A stretch of 64,000 nucleotides of DNA from Clostridioides difficile (GCA_012955965.1 JABBZI010000019.1:19574-83573); one strand, 5' to 3'; positions 28,596 through 39,555 are shown, numbered from the stretch's first letter. The notes: generated by a model from the sequence alone, not told the origin. A program made the numbers and translations.

Positions 28596-29846
28596 TTATT
28601 CATTTATTTCATGTAGAAATAGCCCACATCTTACTTTAGGTTCAAACCATGTTGATTTGGCTGGCATTATCTTGCCTGCATCTGCCACTCTTATCAAGTC
28701 CTCAATACTAGTTGGATACATTGCAAACGCTACCTTCATATCTTCATTCACTCTTTTTTCTAATTCTTCAAGACCTCTGATACCACCAATAAAATCGATT
28801 CTTTTATCTACTCTTGGATTCTCAATTCCCAAAATAGCATCAATAACATAATCTTGTAATATAGAAATATCTAATGAATCAACAGGGTCTTCTATTTCTA
28901 ATAAATTTTTATTAGCCTCCATTTTGTACCATTTATTACCTAGATACATCCCGAAAGTTCCTTTTTTGTCAGGTTTATATTTTTCTTTTTCTTCTATTTC
29001 TTCTAGTTCAAAATTTTCTTTTATTTTATTTATAAATTCTTCCTCACTTAAACCATTTAAGTCTTTGATAACTCTATTATAATCCAAAACCATTAAATTC
29101 TCATCTGGTGCTATCATAGCTATAAAATAATTAAATTCTTCTTTTCCAGTATAGTTCGGATTTTTAGCTCTCATTTCTTTGGCTACATTTTCTGCTGAAG
29201 CTGTTCTATGATGACCATCTGCAATATATAGATAATCCAATTTCCCAAATTCATCTACTAAATTACATATTATATCATCATTTTCAATTTTCCATACTGT
29301 ATGCTCTATCTTGTCATCTGTTACAAAATCATATAAAGGGTCATTATTATCCATAAAATCATTGATTATATCATCTATCAATCTTTGATGTTTATAAGTT
29401 ACAAGTATAGTTCCCGTATTAGCATCACAGTATTTTATATGCTTAGTTCTATCAACTTCCTTTTCTGGTCGAGTGTATTCATGTTTTTTTATTGTTCCAT
29501 TTAAGCTTTCATCAACTGATATACATGCTACTATACCAACTTGAGCTCTACCATCCATGATTTGTTTATATATATATATACACTCTTTATCATCTTTTAC
29601 TAGAATTTCTTGTTGTCGAAACTCATCTAAATTTTCTCGCGCTTTTAAATAAACTTTTTCATCATATAAATCAATATTTTCATCTAAATCAATTTCTGAT
29701 TTATCTATATGCAAAAATGAATATGGATTCCCTTCTGCAATTTTTCTAGCTTCTTTACTGTTCATAACATCGTAAGGAAGTGCTGCTACTTTATCTACTA
29801 TATATTTATTTGGTCTAATCGCCTTAAATGGTTTAATAGTTGCCAT
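28596..29846 (-). CDS. DUF1015-family protein of the serine operon
   Basis: A 416-residue cytoplasmic protein of the uncharacterised family DUF1015, beginning MATIKPFKAIRP and containing the short motif DGHHRTASA (about residue 210). The motif resembles the DGHHR/GxHR stretch of ParB/sulfiredoxin-fold proteins such as the free serine kinases, which is only a resemblance by eye. It follows serA by 30 bases with AGGGGG before its ATG. The gene sits with serA and the serC-like gene, and neither a serB-like phosphatase nor a serine kinase is otherwise seen here. A role in serine metabolism is inferred from this context, which is common for the family. Confidence 0.85.
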   Translation of the reverse strand: MATIKPFKAIRPNKYIVDKVAALPYDVMNSKEARKIAEGNPYSFLHIDKSEIDLDENIDLYDEKVYLKARENLDEFRQQEILVKDDKECIYIYKQIMDGRAQVGIVACISVDESLNGTIKKHEYTRPEKEVDRTKHIKYCDANTGTILVTYKHQRLIDDIINDFMDNNDPLYDFVTDDKIEHTVWKIENDDIICNLVDEFGKLDYLYIADGHHRTASAENVAKEMRAKNPNYTGKEEFNYFIAMIAPDENLMVLDYNRVIKDLNGLSEEEFINKIKENFELEEIEEKEKYKPDKKGTFGMYLGNKWYKMEANKNLLEIEDPVDSLDISILQDYVIDAILGIENPRVDKRIDFIGGIRGLEELEKRVNEDMKVAFAMYPTSIEDLIRVADAGKIMPAKSTWFEPKVRCGLFLHEINE

Positions 29847-29876
29847 TACTCATTTCCCCCTAATTATATAAATATT

Positions 29877-30818
29877 TTATAATGCTACCTCTATTAGATT
29901 ATTGAAGTCAAGAAAGAAATCTTGAATCACATTTACTATTTCTTCTCCTATTCTTTCTTGAGCTTCTACTGTAGATGCCCCAATATGAGGTGTAGGAGAA
30001 ACTCTTGGATGATTTACTAAGTCTAGGTTTAATGTAGGTTCTTGTTCATAAACGTCTATAGCTGCTGCTGATAATTTACCTTCGTCTAATGCCTTTAGTA
30101 AATCTTTCTCATCAACTAAACCGCCTCTTGCACAGTTTATTAGATAAGCACCATCTTTCATCTTGTTTATTTCTTTTTCAGTTATTACTGCCCCCTTATT
30201 CTTATCAAATGGTATGTGTAAAGATAAGAAATCTGCCTTTTCTAAAACTTCTTCCATATCACAGAATCTATATTTGTTAAAGCCTTTTGCTTCACCCATT
30301 ATGTCAGTATATATAACATCCATACCTAATAGTTCAGCTCTCTTTGCAACTTCTTTTGCAATTCTTCCAAAACCGATAAGTCCAAGTGTCTTTCCATTAA
30401 TTTCTGTACCTTTATATTTTTTCTTCTCCCATTTTCCATCTCTCATAGTTACATTTGCAGTATTTATGAATCTTGCAAGCACAAATAATTGACCTATTGT
30501 AAGCTCTGCAACAGATATACTACTTGCATTTGGAGTATTCATAACTTTTATGCCATTAGCTTCTGCATATTTAACATCTATGTTATCTAATCCTACTCCA
30601 CCTCTTACTATTAACTTCAATTTTTTGCCCTCTAATGCTTTATCTATTACATCCTTAGTAACTTTAGTAGCTGAACGTACTACAAGTACATCAACATCTT
30701 TAAGTTTATCTCCTAAAACATCTTTTTCATAAAACTGCTCTATCACATTAAAATTTAACTCTCTCAATTTTCTCGCTGCATCTTTCTCTATTCCATCAGT
30801 AATTAATATATTATACAT
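29877..30818 (-). CDS. serA: D-3-phosphoglycerate dehydrogenase (short form)
   Basis: First step of serine synthesis, 3-phosphoglycerate to 3-phosphohydroxypyruvate. 313 residues from the ATG at 30818: the TTG at 30833 covers the GGAGGAG ribosome binding site. It has the Rossmann run GLIGFGRIAKEVA and active-site Arg/Glu/His in NCARGGLVDE, EQEPTLNLDL and PHIGAST. The C-terminal ACT regulatory domain of the long forms is missing, so feedback by serine through that domain is not expected. Confidence 0.93.
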   Translation of the reverse strand: MYNILITDGIEKDAARKLRELNFNVIEQFYEKDVLGDKLKDVDVLVVRSATKVTKDVIDKALEGKKLKLIVRGGVGLDNIDVKYAEANGIKVMNTPNASSISVAELTIGQLFVLARFINTANVTMRDGKWEKKKYKGTEINGKTLGLIGFGRIAKEVAKRAELLGMDVIYTDIMGEAKGFNKYRFCDMEEVLEKADFLSLHIPFDKNKGAVITEKEINKMKDGAYLINCARGGLVDEKDLLKALDEGKLSAAAIDVYEQEPTLNLDLVNHPRVSPTPHIGASTVEAQERIGEEIVNVIQDFFLDFNNLIEVAL

Positions 30819-31056
30819 AACAAACTCCTCCAATTTTTATTCACTTAATTTTCCCAATTTTTATTTTTTAAAGTATTTTTATCCATAAAACACTTTATTT
30901 AGTTTAACTTTCTGTTTATATAATTTTCAAAATATTTTTTTATTAAAGTCATATCAAATTTTCCTATTCTTTGTTAAAAATTTAATATGTAATTTTTATA
31001 AAATATATTCTACTATATATTCTAAATTTCTATTAAAAATACATAAATTTATAATA

Positions 31057-32133
31057 TTATTTATTAAAACCTAATATATCATCAATATTATCTAATAATT
31101 CTTGTACATCTTCGACAGTATAGTCACCCATATGTGAAATTCTAAAAGTTTTTTCTTTTAAATCGCCATAGCCATTTGCTATCTGGAATCCTCGTTCTTG
31201 TAATTTTGAATTTAAATTTGATACACTAATACCTTGAGTATTTTCTATAACAGTAAGTGTATTGGATAAGTGATTTTCATTGGTAAAAATTTGGAAGTGT
31301 TTTTTAGCCCAGTTTCTAACTAAGTTTGCCATGTCTTCATGTCTGTTAAACCTGTTATCTAAGCCTTCATCTAATATATTATCTAATTGGAAATCTAAAG
31401 CGAACATGTGAGAAAGAGATGGTGTTGAAGGGTATTGGTAGTTTTTCTTGATTAAGTATTCATATATTGCTAACAAATCAAGATATACTCCTCTAAAAGG
31501 TACTTGCTTAGCTCTATCGATTGCTTTTTGAGAAAATGTGCAAATAGACATTCCTGGTGGTAATCCCAGTGCTTTTTGTACTGATGTTATACAAATATCT
31601 ATTCCAATCTTATCAACCTCGACTTTTATTCCACCGGCTGAACTTACAGTGTCTACACAGTAGACCACATCTTTATACTTTTTAACAACTTCTCCAATTT
31701 CTTCTATTGGATTTCTTATTCCAGTTGAAGTTTCATTGTGAGTTACAGTTATTAAATCGTATTCTCCGGTAGAAAGCACCTTATCAACCATTTCTGGTGT
31801 TGTTGCCTCTCCTAATTCAACTTTAAATATATCCGCTGGGACATTATTAGCCACTGCCATTTTGTACCATCTATCACCAAAGGATCCACAGGAAAATACT
31901 GCTGCCTTTTTGGATGTACAGGAACGAATGGAGCCTTCCATTAAACCAGTTCCGGATGACGTGGATAAAAGTATCGTGTTGTTTGTATAGAATAGTTTTT
32001 GCATTTTTTCACTTATACTCTTTTGGAGTACAGATGCATCTTTTCCTCTATGTCCTATCATTGGTGTAGCCATCTTTTGCAAGACTTCTTCTTTAACATC
32101 AATAGGACCAGGAATAAATAATTTCTTACTCAT
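31057..32133 (-). CDS. Class V aminotransferase, probable phosphoserine transaminase
   Basis: A 358-residue PLP enzyme of the alanine-glyoxylate/serine-pyruvate aminotransferase group. The PLP lysine is in SVQKALGLPPG, and upstream are SSGTGLMEGSIRSC and VTHNETSTGIRNP. In several Clostridia and archaea this family replaces SerC, and its position directly before serA and DUF1015 supports that use here. A gap of 238 bases separates it from serA, so a second promoter for serA is possible. The ATG at 32133 has an AGGGGGG site. Confidence 0.88.
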   Translation of the reverse strand: MSKKLFIPGPIDVKEEVLQKMATPMIGHRGKDASVLQKSISEKMQKLFYTNNTILLSTSSGTGLMEGSIRSCTSKKAAVFSCGSFGDRWYKMAVANNVPADIFKVELGEATTPEMVDKVLSTGEYDLITVTHNETSTGIRNPIEEIGEVVKKYKDVVYCVDTVSSAGGIKVEVDKIGIDICITSVQKALGLPPGMSICTFSQKAIDRAKQVPFRGVYLDLLAIYEYLIKKNYQYPSTPSLSHMFALDFQLDNILDEGLDNRFNRHEDMANLVRNWAKKHFQIFTNENHLSNTLTVIENTQGISVSNLNSKLQERGFQIANGYGDLKEKTFRISHMGDYTVEDVQELLDNIDDILGFNK

Positions 32134-32199
32134 TATAATTCCCCCCTTTTTTAGTTTGTAATATGGATAGCGTTTTTACTGTCCTTATTTTTAATAACT

Positions 32200-32228
32200 A
32201 TAATATCAAGCTGAATTAACTATGTCAA
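32200..32228 (-). promoter_or_regulatory. Promoter of the serine operon
   Basis: On the minus strand TTGACA (32223-32228), a 17-base spacer and TATTAT (32200-32205). It is the clearest signal in the 352-base gap 32134-32485. A weak hairpin (GGACAG with CTATCC) lies between it and the start codon. No T-box or riboswitch core is visible. Confidence 0.7.
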
Positions 32229-32485
32229 CATAAAATTTATTTTTTATATATAATTTATTTTATATATTTTATGAAATCATTCATTTTGCACCTCATCACA
32301 AGTCTGAATATTCTGAAATATTCCCTCAAAAAAAATAGACTTTTTAGCTATATAAATTAATTTTTTTGATATGTAAATTTAACACTATTAAGAGCAATCT
32401 TTTTAGTATAACTAATTTATTTTTATCTTATATTTTTTATAGTATTTTTAAATTTCATATTTTTTAGATATAAATTTTTTTTTAA

Positions 32486-33001
32486 CTAAAGTTCAATATA
32501 TTCTATGTTTTCTTTTGATTCTTCAAAAAACCATTCTTCATCAGAAAAGTCCCCTTCTGAAATTTGACCAATAGGCATTTTCATATACTTCCCAGTTGCT
32601 GTCACTGCTACATCTCCATTTGGTAGAATTATTTCACCTGTACCTTCAAACAATTTCCTATTTTCTTTAGTTATTCTTCCAACAACTTTTATAGTCGCAT
32701 CTGTTGGCACTGGTTTTTTATATTTTAATTCTAAAGACACTGTCACTCCCCAAATTTGGTCATCATTTATACTCACAGCTCTTCCGATAGTCTCATCCAA
32801 TATTGCAGCAGACATGCCTCCATGTACTCTTCCTGGATAACTTTGATGCCAATCTTTTGTATTACAAATTGATACAAGTTCTCCATTCTCAAGTTCATAA
32901 AAATCTGCTTTAAGCCCTAGTTCATTTTGTGTCCCACAAACTAAACAAGATTTGCTACTATTTTGCTTCTTTAAAACCTTATACTTTGCCAAAAACTCCA
33001 T
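32486..33001 (-). CDS. Hotdog-fold (PaaI/4HBT-type) thioesterase
   Basis: A 171-residue protein. The hotdog motif PGRVHGGMSAAILDETIGRA (about 75-95) is the thioesterase core, followed by SLELKYKKPVPTDATIKVVG. An N-terminal CLVCG pair (about residues 18-22) is unusual and might bind metal. The C-terminus is acidic and may be disordered. The acyl-CoA substrate is unknown. It has an AGGAG site and stands alone. Confidence 0.85.
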   Translation of the reverse strand: MEFLAKYKVLKKQNSSKSCLVCGTQNELGLKADFYELENGELVSICNTKDWHQSYPGRVHGGMSAAILDETIGRAVSINDDQIWGVTVSLELKYKKPVPTDATIKVVGRITKENRKLFEGTGEIILPNGDVAVTATGKYMKMPIGQISEGDFSDEEWFFEESKENIEYIEL

Positions 33002-33146
33002 CTCCTAACCTACATTAATAGTTGCTTAATATTAAATAATTCTAAAATATATTATATAATATTAATTAAATGCCTGCAAATTTCTAATGATAAAATAGAC
33101 TATTTCAATATATAACTTTAATTTTACGTATTGCTTTCTAAAAAAA

Positions 33147-33190
33147 ACAATATGGTTTTTTGTAATTAAAATTACTCAAAACCATATTGT
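33147..33190 (-). terminator. Terminator after the leu operon
   Basis: Arms 33147-33159 and 33178-33190 are a perfect 13-bp stem with an 18-base AT loop. It lies about 90 bases past leuB and has a T-run on the minus strand. Confidence 0.65.
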
Positions 33191-33279
33191 GCTCTAAAAA
33201 TAAACTCTATTCTAATAGATTTTTTACTAATTTCCTAGATTATACATTCAACTTATATTATACAAATTAAATTATAATT

Positions 33280-34350
33280 CTAAATTTCATTTACTATTAA
33301 TTCGCCCATTTTCTTAGTTCCTACAACAGTTCCCATACCATTATAAATATCACTAGTTCTATAGCCTTTATTAAGTACATTTTGCACAGCATCTTCAATA
33401 CACTTAGCTTCCTCTTCTAAATTAAAACTATGTCTTAACATCATGCTTACAGATAGAATAGTTGCAATTGGATTCACAATATCTTTACCTGCTATATCAG
33501 GTGCACTTCCATGTATTGGCTCATACATACCAAAACTGTCTTCTCTAAGTGATGCTGATGGTAACATACCTATAGAACCTGTAATCATAGATGCTTCATC
33601 AGATATTATATCTCCAAATATATTATTGGTTACTATTACATCAAACTGACTAGGCTCTCTTACAACTTGCATGGCAGCATTGTCAACATACATATGGGAT
33701 AACTCTACATCATCAAACTCTTTAGCTAGTTCTTCCATTATACTTCTCCAAAGCCTTGAGCTCTCAAGCACATTTGCCTTATCCACACTTATAAGTTTTC
33801 TTTTTCTACCTCTAGCTATTTCAAAAGCTCTTTTTCCAATTCTTCTTATTTCATTCTCGTTATATGTCTCTACATCATAAGCATTTTCAATGCCATCAAT
33901 AATTTTTCTTCCACGTTCTCCAAAATAAATGCCCCCTGTTAACTCTCTTACAACAACAAAATCAATACCTTTCTCAACTATATCTGCTCTGAGTGGTGAA
34001 GCTTCTTTTATACTTTCATACATTGTGGCTGGTCTTAAGTTTGCAAATAATCCCATTGACTCTCTCAACTTTAAAAGACCTGCTTCTGGTCTTATATCTC
34101 CTTTACATTTATCCCACTTTGGACCTCCTACAGCACCAAGTAGTATAGCTCTATTTTTTCGACAAATTTCAACAGTTTTATTTGGTAAAGCCTCTCCAGT
34201 TTCATCAATAGCACATCCTCCAGCTAATACATATTCACAATCGAATCTATGATTAAATTTAAAGCAAATTTTATTTAGAACCTTTATGCCTTCTTCTATT
34301 ATTTCTGGTCCAACACCATCACCTTTTATGACTGCTATATTATAATTCAT
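33280..34350 (-). CDS. leuB: 3-isopropylmalate dehydrogenase
   Basis: NAD-dependent oxidative decarboxylation in leucine synthesis. 356 residues, the usual length. Signatures are the start [20 protein letters not shown], the substrate run [16 protein letters not shown], the active-site [13 protein letters not shown] and [20 protein letters not shown], and [13 protein letters not shown]. It follows leuD by six bases and is the last gene of leuACDB. Confidence 0.97.
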   Translation of the reverse strand: MNYNIAVIKGDGVGPEIIEEGIKVLNKICFKFNHRFDCEYVLAGGCAIDETGEALPNKTVEICRKNRAILLGAVGGPKWDKCKGDIRPEAGLLKLRESMGLFANLRPATMYESIKEASPLRADIVEKGIDFVVVRELTGGIYFGERGRKIIDGIENAYDVETYNENEIRRIGKRAFEIARGRKRKLISVDKANVLESSRLWRSIMEELAKEFDDVELSHMYVDNAAMQVVREPSQFDVIVTNNIFGDIISDEASMITGSIGMLPSASLREDSFGMYEPIHGSAPDIAGKDIVNPIATILSVSMMLRHSFNLEEEAKCIEDAVQNVLNKGYRTSDIYNGMGTVVGTKKMGELIVNEI

Positions 34351-34356
34351 ACTCCA

Positions 34357-34848
34357 CTACCCCCTGTTTGCTTTTATTGAATTTATTAAGCCTTCATTTA
34401 GTATAATATTTTGCATAAACTCAGGAAATGGTTCTGCCTTATACTCTTTTCCTTTTGTTATATTTTTTATCACACCTGTAGAAAAATCTACTTCTATATT
34501 ATCTCCTTCTTCTATATTATTAGCAGCCTCTTCACATTCAAGTATAGGAAGCCCTATATTTATAGAGTTTCTAAAAAATATTCTAGCAAAAGTAGAAGCA
34601 ATCACACAGGATACTCCACTTTCTTTTATTACAATTGGAGCATGCTCTCTTGATGAACCACAGCCAAAGTTTTTAGTTGCAACTATAATGTCTCCTTTTT
34701 TTACCTTAGAAACAAACTTATCATCAATATCCTCCATACAATGCATAGCTAATTCCTTGTAATCAGCTATATTTAAATATCTAGCTGGTATTATTACATC
34801 TGTATCTATATTATCACCGAATTTAAAAACACTTCCATTAGCAATCAT
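34357..34848 (-). CDS. leuD: 3-isopropylmalate dehydratase small subunit
   Basis: A 163-residue swivelling-domain subunit of isopropylmalate isomerase. It has the family runs [29 protein letters not shown] and a C-terminal [16 protein letters not shown] precedes the ATG; it follows leuC by 14 bases. It works with LeuC. Confidence 0.96.
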   Translation of the reverse strand: MIANGSVFKFGDNIDTDVIIPARYLNIADYKELAMHCMEDIDDKFVSKVKKGDIIVATKNFGCGSSREHAPIVIKESGVSCVIASTFARIFFRNSINIGLPILECEEAANNIEEGDNIEVDFSTGVIKNITKGKEYKAEPFPEFMQNIILNEGLINSIKANRG

Positions 34849-34862
34849 AAACTTTACCTCCT

Positions 34863-36140
34863 TTAAATTATCTCTGATGGTTTCGATATTTTACCAGTTA
34901 TAGCTGATGCTGCTGCTACAGCTGGGCTTGAAAGATATACTTCTGAATCAACATGACCCATTCTTCCTACAAAGTTCCTATTTGTTGTTGAAATTGATTT
35001 TTCTCCTGATGCAAGTATTCCCATGTGACCTCCTAAACAAGGTCCACAAGTTGGAGTAGAAACTGCTGCTCCTGCTTCTATAAATGTAGTGATATAACCC
35101 CTTTCTATAGCTTCAAGATATACTTGTTGAGTTCCAGGGAATATCATCACTCTGACTCCATCTGCTACTTTTTTACCTTTCATGATTTCAGCTGCTACTT
35201 CAAGGTCTGATATTCTTCCATTTGTACAAGAACCTATTACAACTTGATCTATCTTTATATCTGTATCAATCTCATCTACTGTTTTAGTGTTTTCAGGAAG
35301 ATGAGGAAAAGCTACTGTTTCTCTTAGTTCAGCTAAGTCGATTTCATATACTTCATCATAAACAGCATCTTCATCTGCTTCATATACATTTACATCTTTT
35401 GTTATTGTTGTACATTTATGTGAATTTATATATTCCATAGTTTTATCATCTACTGAAAAAATTCCATTTTTAGCACCTGCTTCTATTGCCATATTACAAA
35501 TAGTAAATCTATCATCCATAGATAAATACTCTACTCCATCTCCACAAAATTCCATTGACTTGTAAAGTGCACCATCAACGCCTATCTTACCTATTATATG
35601 AAGTATTACATCTTTACCACTTATCCACTTATTCGGTTTATTCTTCAAGACAAATTTTATTGCTCCAGGTACCTTAAACCAACATTTTCCTGTAGCCATG
35701 CCTGCTCCCATGTCAGTTGAGCCTACTCCAGTGGAAAATGCTCCTAAAGCTCCATATGTGCAAGTATGGGAATCTGCTCCTATAATTACATCTCCAGCTG
35801 TTACTATACCTTTTTCAGGAAGAAGAACATGTTCTATTCCCATCTCTCCTACATCAAAGAAATTTATAACACCTTTTGATTTCGCAAAACTTCTTGTAAA
35901 CTTACATTGTTCTGCACTCTTTATATCTTTGTTGGGTGCAAAGTGGTCTAAGACCATTACTACTTTAGTCTTATCATAAACATCTCCAATACCTAATTTT
36001 TCGAATTCTCTAATAGCTACTGGTGATGTTATATCATTTCCTAAAACTATATCTAAATTTGCTTCAATTAATTGCCCTTTCTTAACCTCATTTAAATTAG
36101 CATGTTTTGCTAAGATTTTCTGCGTCATAGTCATCCCCAT
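34863..36140 (-). CDS. leuC: 3-isopropylmalate dehydratase large subunit
   Basis: A 425-residue aconitase-type subunit with the [4Fe-4S] ligands in [14 protein letters not shown] and [14 protein letters not shown]. It isomerises 2- to 3-isopropylmalate. The ATG at 36140 has GAGGAGG nine bases before it. It starts inside leuA, overlapping its 3' end by 44 bases, so the two are translationally coupled. Confidence 0.96.
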   Translation of the reverse strand: MGMTMTQKILAKHANLNEVKKGQLIEANLDIVLGNDITSPVAIREFEKLGIGDVYDKTKVVMVLDHFAPNKDIKSAEQCKFTRSFAKSKGVINFFDVGEMGIEHVLLPEKGIVTAGDVIIGADSHTCTYGALGAFSTGVGSTDMGAGMATGKCWFKVPGAIKFVLKNKPNKWISGKDVILHIIGKIGVDGALYKSMEFCGDGVEYLSMDDRFTICNMAIEAGAKNGIFSVDDKTMEYINSHKCTTITKDVNVYEADEDAVYDEVYEIDLAELRETVAFPHLPENTKTVDEIDTDIKIDQVVIGSCTNGRISDLEVAAEIMKGKKVADGVRVMIFPGTQQVYLEAIERGYITTFIEAGAAVSTPTCGPCLGGHMGILASGEKSISTTNRNFVGRMGHVDSEVYLSSPAVAAASAITGKISKPSEII

Positions 36141-37839
36141 CTTTTACTTCCTCCTCAATATAACTTTTATTTATTGCGTTCATAAGTGCATTAATAGCTG
36201 CTGTATTTATGTTTTCTGATATACTTACACCAAAATAGACTTTATCATTGTGTTCTATCCCTACATAAGCTACACCTCTTGAATGTGAACCTTCTTCTAA
36301 TGCATGTTCCCAATAGTATCTAAATTTATAATCTTTCATTCCACATTCTTTTAACGCATTATTAAACGAATCTACAGGTCCATTTCCTATACCAACAATC
36401 CTTTGTTCATTTCCCATGTAAGTTACTCTTGCAGTCATCTCAATCATATTAGTATCATTAGAATCATCATTTTCATAGTTTAGTTCATCCATTGATTTTA
36501 TTTTATATTTTTTAATCTTGTAAGGGCTCTCAACATCAATGTATTCCTTCTTAAATAAGTTAAATATTGCTTCACTACTAAGCTCTTCCCCTATTCTATC
36601 AGATTCCATTTTTATTACATTTCCAAAATCAGAATGCATATTCTTAGGTATCATAAATCCATAATCTGTTTCCATTATATAAACAGCTCCACCTTTTCCA
36701 GATTGGCTATTTATTCTAATAATCTCTTTGTATTCCCTTCCTATATCATGAGGGTCTATTGGTAGATATGGAACTTCCCAGTAATTATTATCTTTATTTT
36801 TCATTGCTATCATGCCTTTTCTAATAGCATCTTGATGTGAGCCTGAAAAAGCACAATGTACAAGATTTCCTGCATATGGATGTCTATCATGTACTATAAT
36901 TTTTGTACATTCCTCATATATTTCTCTTATACTATCGATATTACTAAAATCTAACTCTGGGTCTATCCCTTGTGTATAAAGATTAAGTCCAACATTTACT
37001 ATATCCATATTCCCAGTTCTTTCACCATTTCCAAATAAAGTACCTTCAAGTCTATCTGCTCCAGCTAATAGTCCAAGTTCACTTGCTGCTGTACAAGTTC
37101 CTCTATCATTGTGAGTATGCAAACTTAGTATTATAGAATCTCTACAACTTACATTTTCACAAAACCATTCTATTTGGTCTGCATATACATTTGGTGTTGC
37201 CATTTCCACTGTTGATGGAAGATTTATTATCACTTTTTTTTGCGGAGTTGGCTTCCAAACATCTATCACTGCCTCACATATTTCAAGTGCATACTCCATC
37301 TCTGTTCCTGTAAAGCTTTCAGGTGAATATTCAAAAGTAAACTCTGTCTCTGGATATTTTTTCACCTCTTCATTAAACAATTTTGCCCCTTCAACTGCTA
37401 TATCTGTTATTTCTTGTTTACTCATATTAAAGACCACATTCCTTTGAAGAACTGATGTAGAATTATACAAATGTATAATTGCTTTCTTACATCCTTTTAT
37501 TGCTTCAAAAGTCTTTTCTATAAGATGTGCTCTAGATTGTGTAAGAACTTGTATAGTTACATCATCTGGAATCATATTCTCATCTATTAATTTTCTTAAA
37601 AATGTGTATTCTGTATTTGATGCTGATGGAAATCCTACTTCTATTTCCTTAAATCCCGTATCCAAAAGCATTTTGAACATTCTGACTTTTTCATTTACAC
37701 TCATAGGAGTTGGTAGTGATTGATTTCCATCCCTTAAATCAACACTACACCAAATTGGAGCTTTAAATATCTCTTTGTCTGGCCATTTACGATTTTCTAT
37801 TTGCATTTTGCCATACTTTTTATACTTTTCGTATTTCAT
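36097..37839 (-). CDS. leuA: 2-isopropylmalate synthase (long form)
   Basis: Condenses acetyl-CoA with 2-oxoisovalerate, the committed step. 580 residues, so it is the longer form with the C-terminal leucine-binding regulatory domain (about 450-570). The catalytic domain has [30 protein letters not shown] and GNGERTGN. The regulatory part includes [17 protein letters not shown] and [16 protein letters not shown] precedes the ATG. It is the first gene of leuACDB, behind the T-box leader. Confidence 0.96.
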   Translation of the reverse strand: MKYEKYKKYGKMQIENRKWPDKEIFKAPIWCSVDLRDGNQSLPTPMSVNEKVRMFKMLLDTGFKEIEVGFPSASNTEYTFLRKLIDENMIPDDVTIQVLTQSRAHLIEKTFEAIKGCKKAIIHLYNSTSVLQRNVVFNMSKQEITDIAVEGAKLFNEEVKKYPETEFTFEYSPESFTGTEMEYALEICEAVIDVWKPTPQKKVIINLPSTVEMATPNVYADQIEWFCENVSCRDSIILSLHTHNDRGTCTAASELGLLAGADRLEGTLFGNGERTGNMDIVNVGLNLYTQGIDPELDFSNIDSIREIYEECTKIIVHDRHPYAGNLVHCAFSGSHQDAIRKGMIAMKNKDNNYWEVPYLPIDPHDIGREYKEIIRINSQSGKGGAVYIMETDYGFMIPKNMHSDFGNVIKMESDRIGEELSSEAIFNLFKKEYIDVESPYKIKKYKIKSMDELNYENDDSNDTNMIEMTARVTYMGNEQRIVGIGNGPVDSFNNALKECGMKDYKFRYYWEHALEEGSHSRGVAYVGIEHNDKVYFGVSISENINTAAINALMNAINKSYIEEEVKDGDDYDAENLSKTC

Positions 37840-37944
37840 GTTATTTCCCCCTTTTTTGTTTTTTGTATCCAGTATACCTTATATCGACGCAATCCTACCC
37901 TATTTAATTCATAAGAATAAATGTTAATTTTATCATTAGAATAA

Positions 37945-38215
37945 AAATAACCCCATCTCTAGTAAAATTAGAGACGAGGTTTTGCTCGCGGTACCACTCT
38001 ATTTAGCTTTCTAAAAAGCTCCCTTAGTAATAGACACTATATGATTATAATGACTATATTTCCTATAACGTGGAATTACTCCGATTATTCTAAGACCTAA
38101 GTCTCAGAAAACAGCTCCTAGACAAGTTCAGAACTATCAACTACTAAATCACACCATACTTTAGCTCTCTGAAAGTTTCATTGTTCTTACTGCTTCTATT
38201 CATCGCTTTTTTAAT
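37945..38215 (-). promoter_or_regulatory. Leucine T-box leader of the leu operon
   Basis: Minus-strand leader with the T-box core TGGTACCGCG (37987-37996), preceded by a hairpin and followed by the terminator stem: 37949-37960 pairs with 37971-37981, and a T-run follows. Upstream is Stem I, with an apical element reading AGAGAGCTAAAG and TGGTGTGATTTAG. The likely specifier is CTT (Leu) at 38124-38126 within GAACTTGTC and GGAGCTG context. Uncharged tRNA-Leu pairs with the specifier and the T-box bulge to favour antitermination. I read the specifier by eye. Confidence 0.9.
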
Positions 38216-38221
38216 CATTTA

Positions 38222-38279
38222 AATTTTCTAAATATTTTGATTTAATAGTTATTATATACACATTAAAATACATTGTCAA
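38222..38279 (-). promoter_or_regulatory. Consensus promoter with a CodY-like box at the leu leader start
   Basis: Minus-strand -35 TTGACA (38274-38279), a 17-base spacer and -10 TATAAT (38251-38256), both perfect. Just downstream, 38222-38236 reads AATTTTCTAAATATT in plus-strand sense, two mismatches from the CodY consensus AATTTTCWGAAAATT. It would block the transcript start region, so branched-chain amino acid and GTP signals could act together with the T-box. Confidence 0.75.
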
Positions 38280-38368
38280 CACAAAAAAATAATTATCTGT
38301 GTTTTTTTATTTTTTATTTTTGATAAGTAATTTTACAAACCATGCTAACTATTGAAAACAGTATAGTG

Positions 38369-38815
38369 TTATCCCTTAAACTTTTTCATCTTTTCATCTA
38401 TGATATTTAATAATTTTTTTTCATCTTCTAAACTCAGTGCACTCAATCTGATTTTATAAATAGACTCTTCAGTATATATATTTAATACTTTTTTTACAAC
38501 TTCTATTTTTTCTATTATTTTATAGTTAAACTTTTGATTTTTTTTAGATTTTATACTGAATATACATTGATTATTTATTAATATTGAATGATTATCGAGA
38601 GTAAGATATTCTTTTCCCTCATATTGGTTTAAAAAATCACGACCTTGTTTAAAAAGAAAAACTGCTGTTACTATACATAAAAGATATAAGATTTTCGTTG
38701 AATATATAAAAATTGTAGCTAAAATTATAAGTGCTAAGACCATATATATAGCCATTCCTTTTTTAAAATAACCATTGTCATAATAATTCATATAGATAAA
38801 CTTATTTTTACTCAA
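38369..38815 (-). CDS. Membrane-anchored hypothetical protein
   Basis: A 148-residue protein with a double hydrophobic stretch (about residues 19-55) and a cytoplasmic C-terminal half with a beta-rich PH-like pattern (LTLDNHSILINNQCIFS, IIEKIEVVKKVLNIYTEE). The frame opens with TTG at 38815, about 10 bases after a GGGAG site; an ATG nine codons in is the alternative. The PHP-domain gene ends 20 bases upstream, so the two may share a transcript. The function is unknown. Confidence 0.65.
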   Translation of the reverse strand: MSKNKFIYMNYYDNGYFKKGMAIYMVLALIILATIFIYSTKILYLLCIVTAVFLFKQGRDFLNQYEGKEYLTLDNHSILINNQCIFSIKSKKNQKFNYKIIEKIEVVKKVLNIYTEESIYKIRLSALSLEDEKKLLNIIDEKMKKFKG

Positions 38816-38835
38816 AATTTTTCACTCCCACGATT

Positions 38836-39555
38836 CTAAAAATTTATATCAAAAAACTCTATAATTTCATCTTCATGATAATTTATGACCAATTCGTCGG
38901 GAAAATCTACTGATTTTAAAACATTCTCTGCATTTTCAAATTCACCTATAGAATAGCATATATGAGAGTCTGTACCAAGAATTACTCTTACTCCATATGT
39001 TTTACATAACATTAGCATGTGACTTGCATTTTCCCAAGTTCCAGTTCTATGAGAGTTTGAACTTAATGAAGAATTATTTATTTCTAAAAGAATATTTTTT
39101 TCTTTAGCTTTCTTTACTATAGATTCATAATCTAAAGGATATCTACTATCATCTGGATGACCAATTATTTTTACTTTAGGTTTATCCATTACATTCAAAA
39201 TAGCATTTGTATTTTCTTCTTTTGTTCCTGAAGTTATACAAGGTCTATGCAGACTTGCAATTACATAGTCAAGATGCTGTAACATATCTTCTTGAACATC
39301 TAAATTTCCGTCATAATCCATTATATTTCCTTCTATCCCTCTAAGAACTCTTACATCTTTTACTTTTCGTGGTAGTAGATGTAAATTATAAAAATAAAAT
39401 GGATGTGGTCCTCCTGGCATATTAGGTCCATGGTCTGATATTCCTAGATATTTTATATTTTTCTGAACTGCTTCTTCAACATTTTCTTTAAAGGTACTAT
39501 GTGCATGTCCACTTATCAGGGTGTGACAATGTACATCTATAATAGACTTTTTCAT
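38836..39555 (-). CDS. PHP-domain phosphoesterase (YcdX-like)
   Basis: A 239-residue protein with the PHP metal motifs DVHCHTLISGHAHST, LGISDHGPN, the mid-motif IIGHPDDSRYPL, and the C-terminal GTDSHICYSIG. Family members hydrolyse phosphate esters using a trinuclear metal site. The substrate is unknown. AGGAGG precedes the ATG, and it is followed by the membrane hypothetical gene. Confidence 0.88.
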   Translation of the reverse strand: MKKSIIDVHCHTLISGHAHSTFKENVEEAVQKNIKYLGISDHGPNMPGGPHPFYFYNLHLLPRKVKDVRVLRGIEGNIMDYDGNLDVQEDMLQHLDYVIASLHRPCITSGTKEENTNAILNVMDKPKVKIIGHPDDSRYPLDYESIVKKAKEKNILLEINNSSLSSNSHRTGTWENASHMLMLCKTYGVRVILGTDSHICYSIGEFENAENVLKSVDFPDELVINYHEDEIIEFFDINF

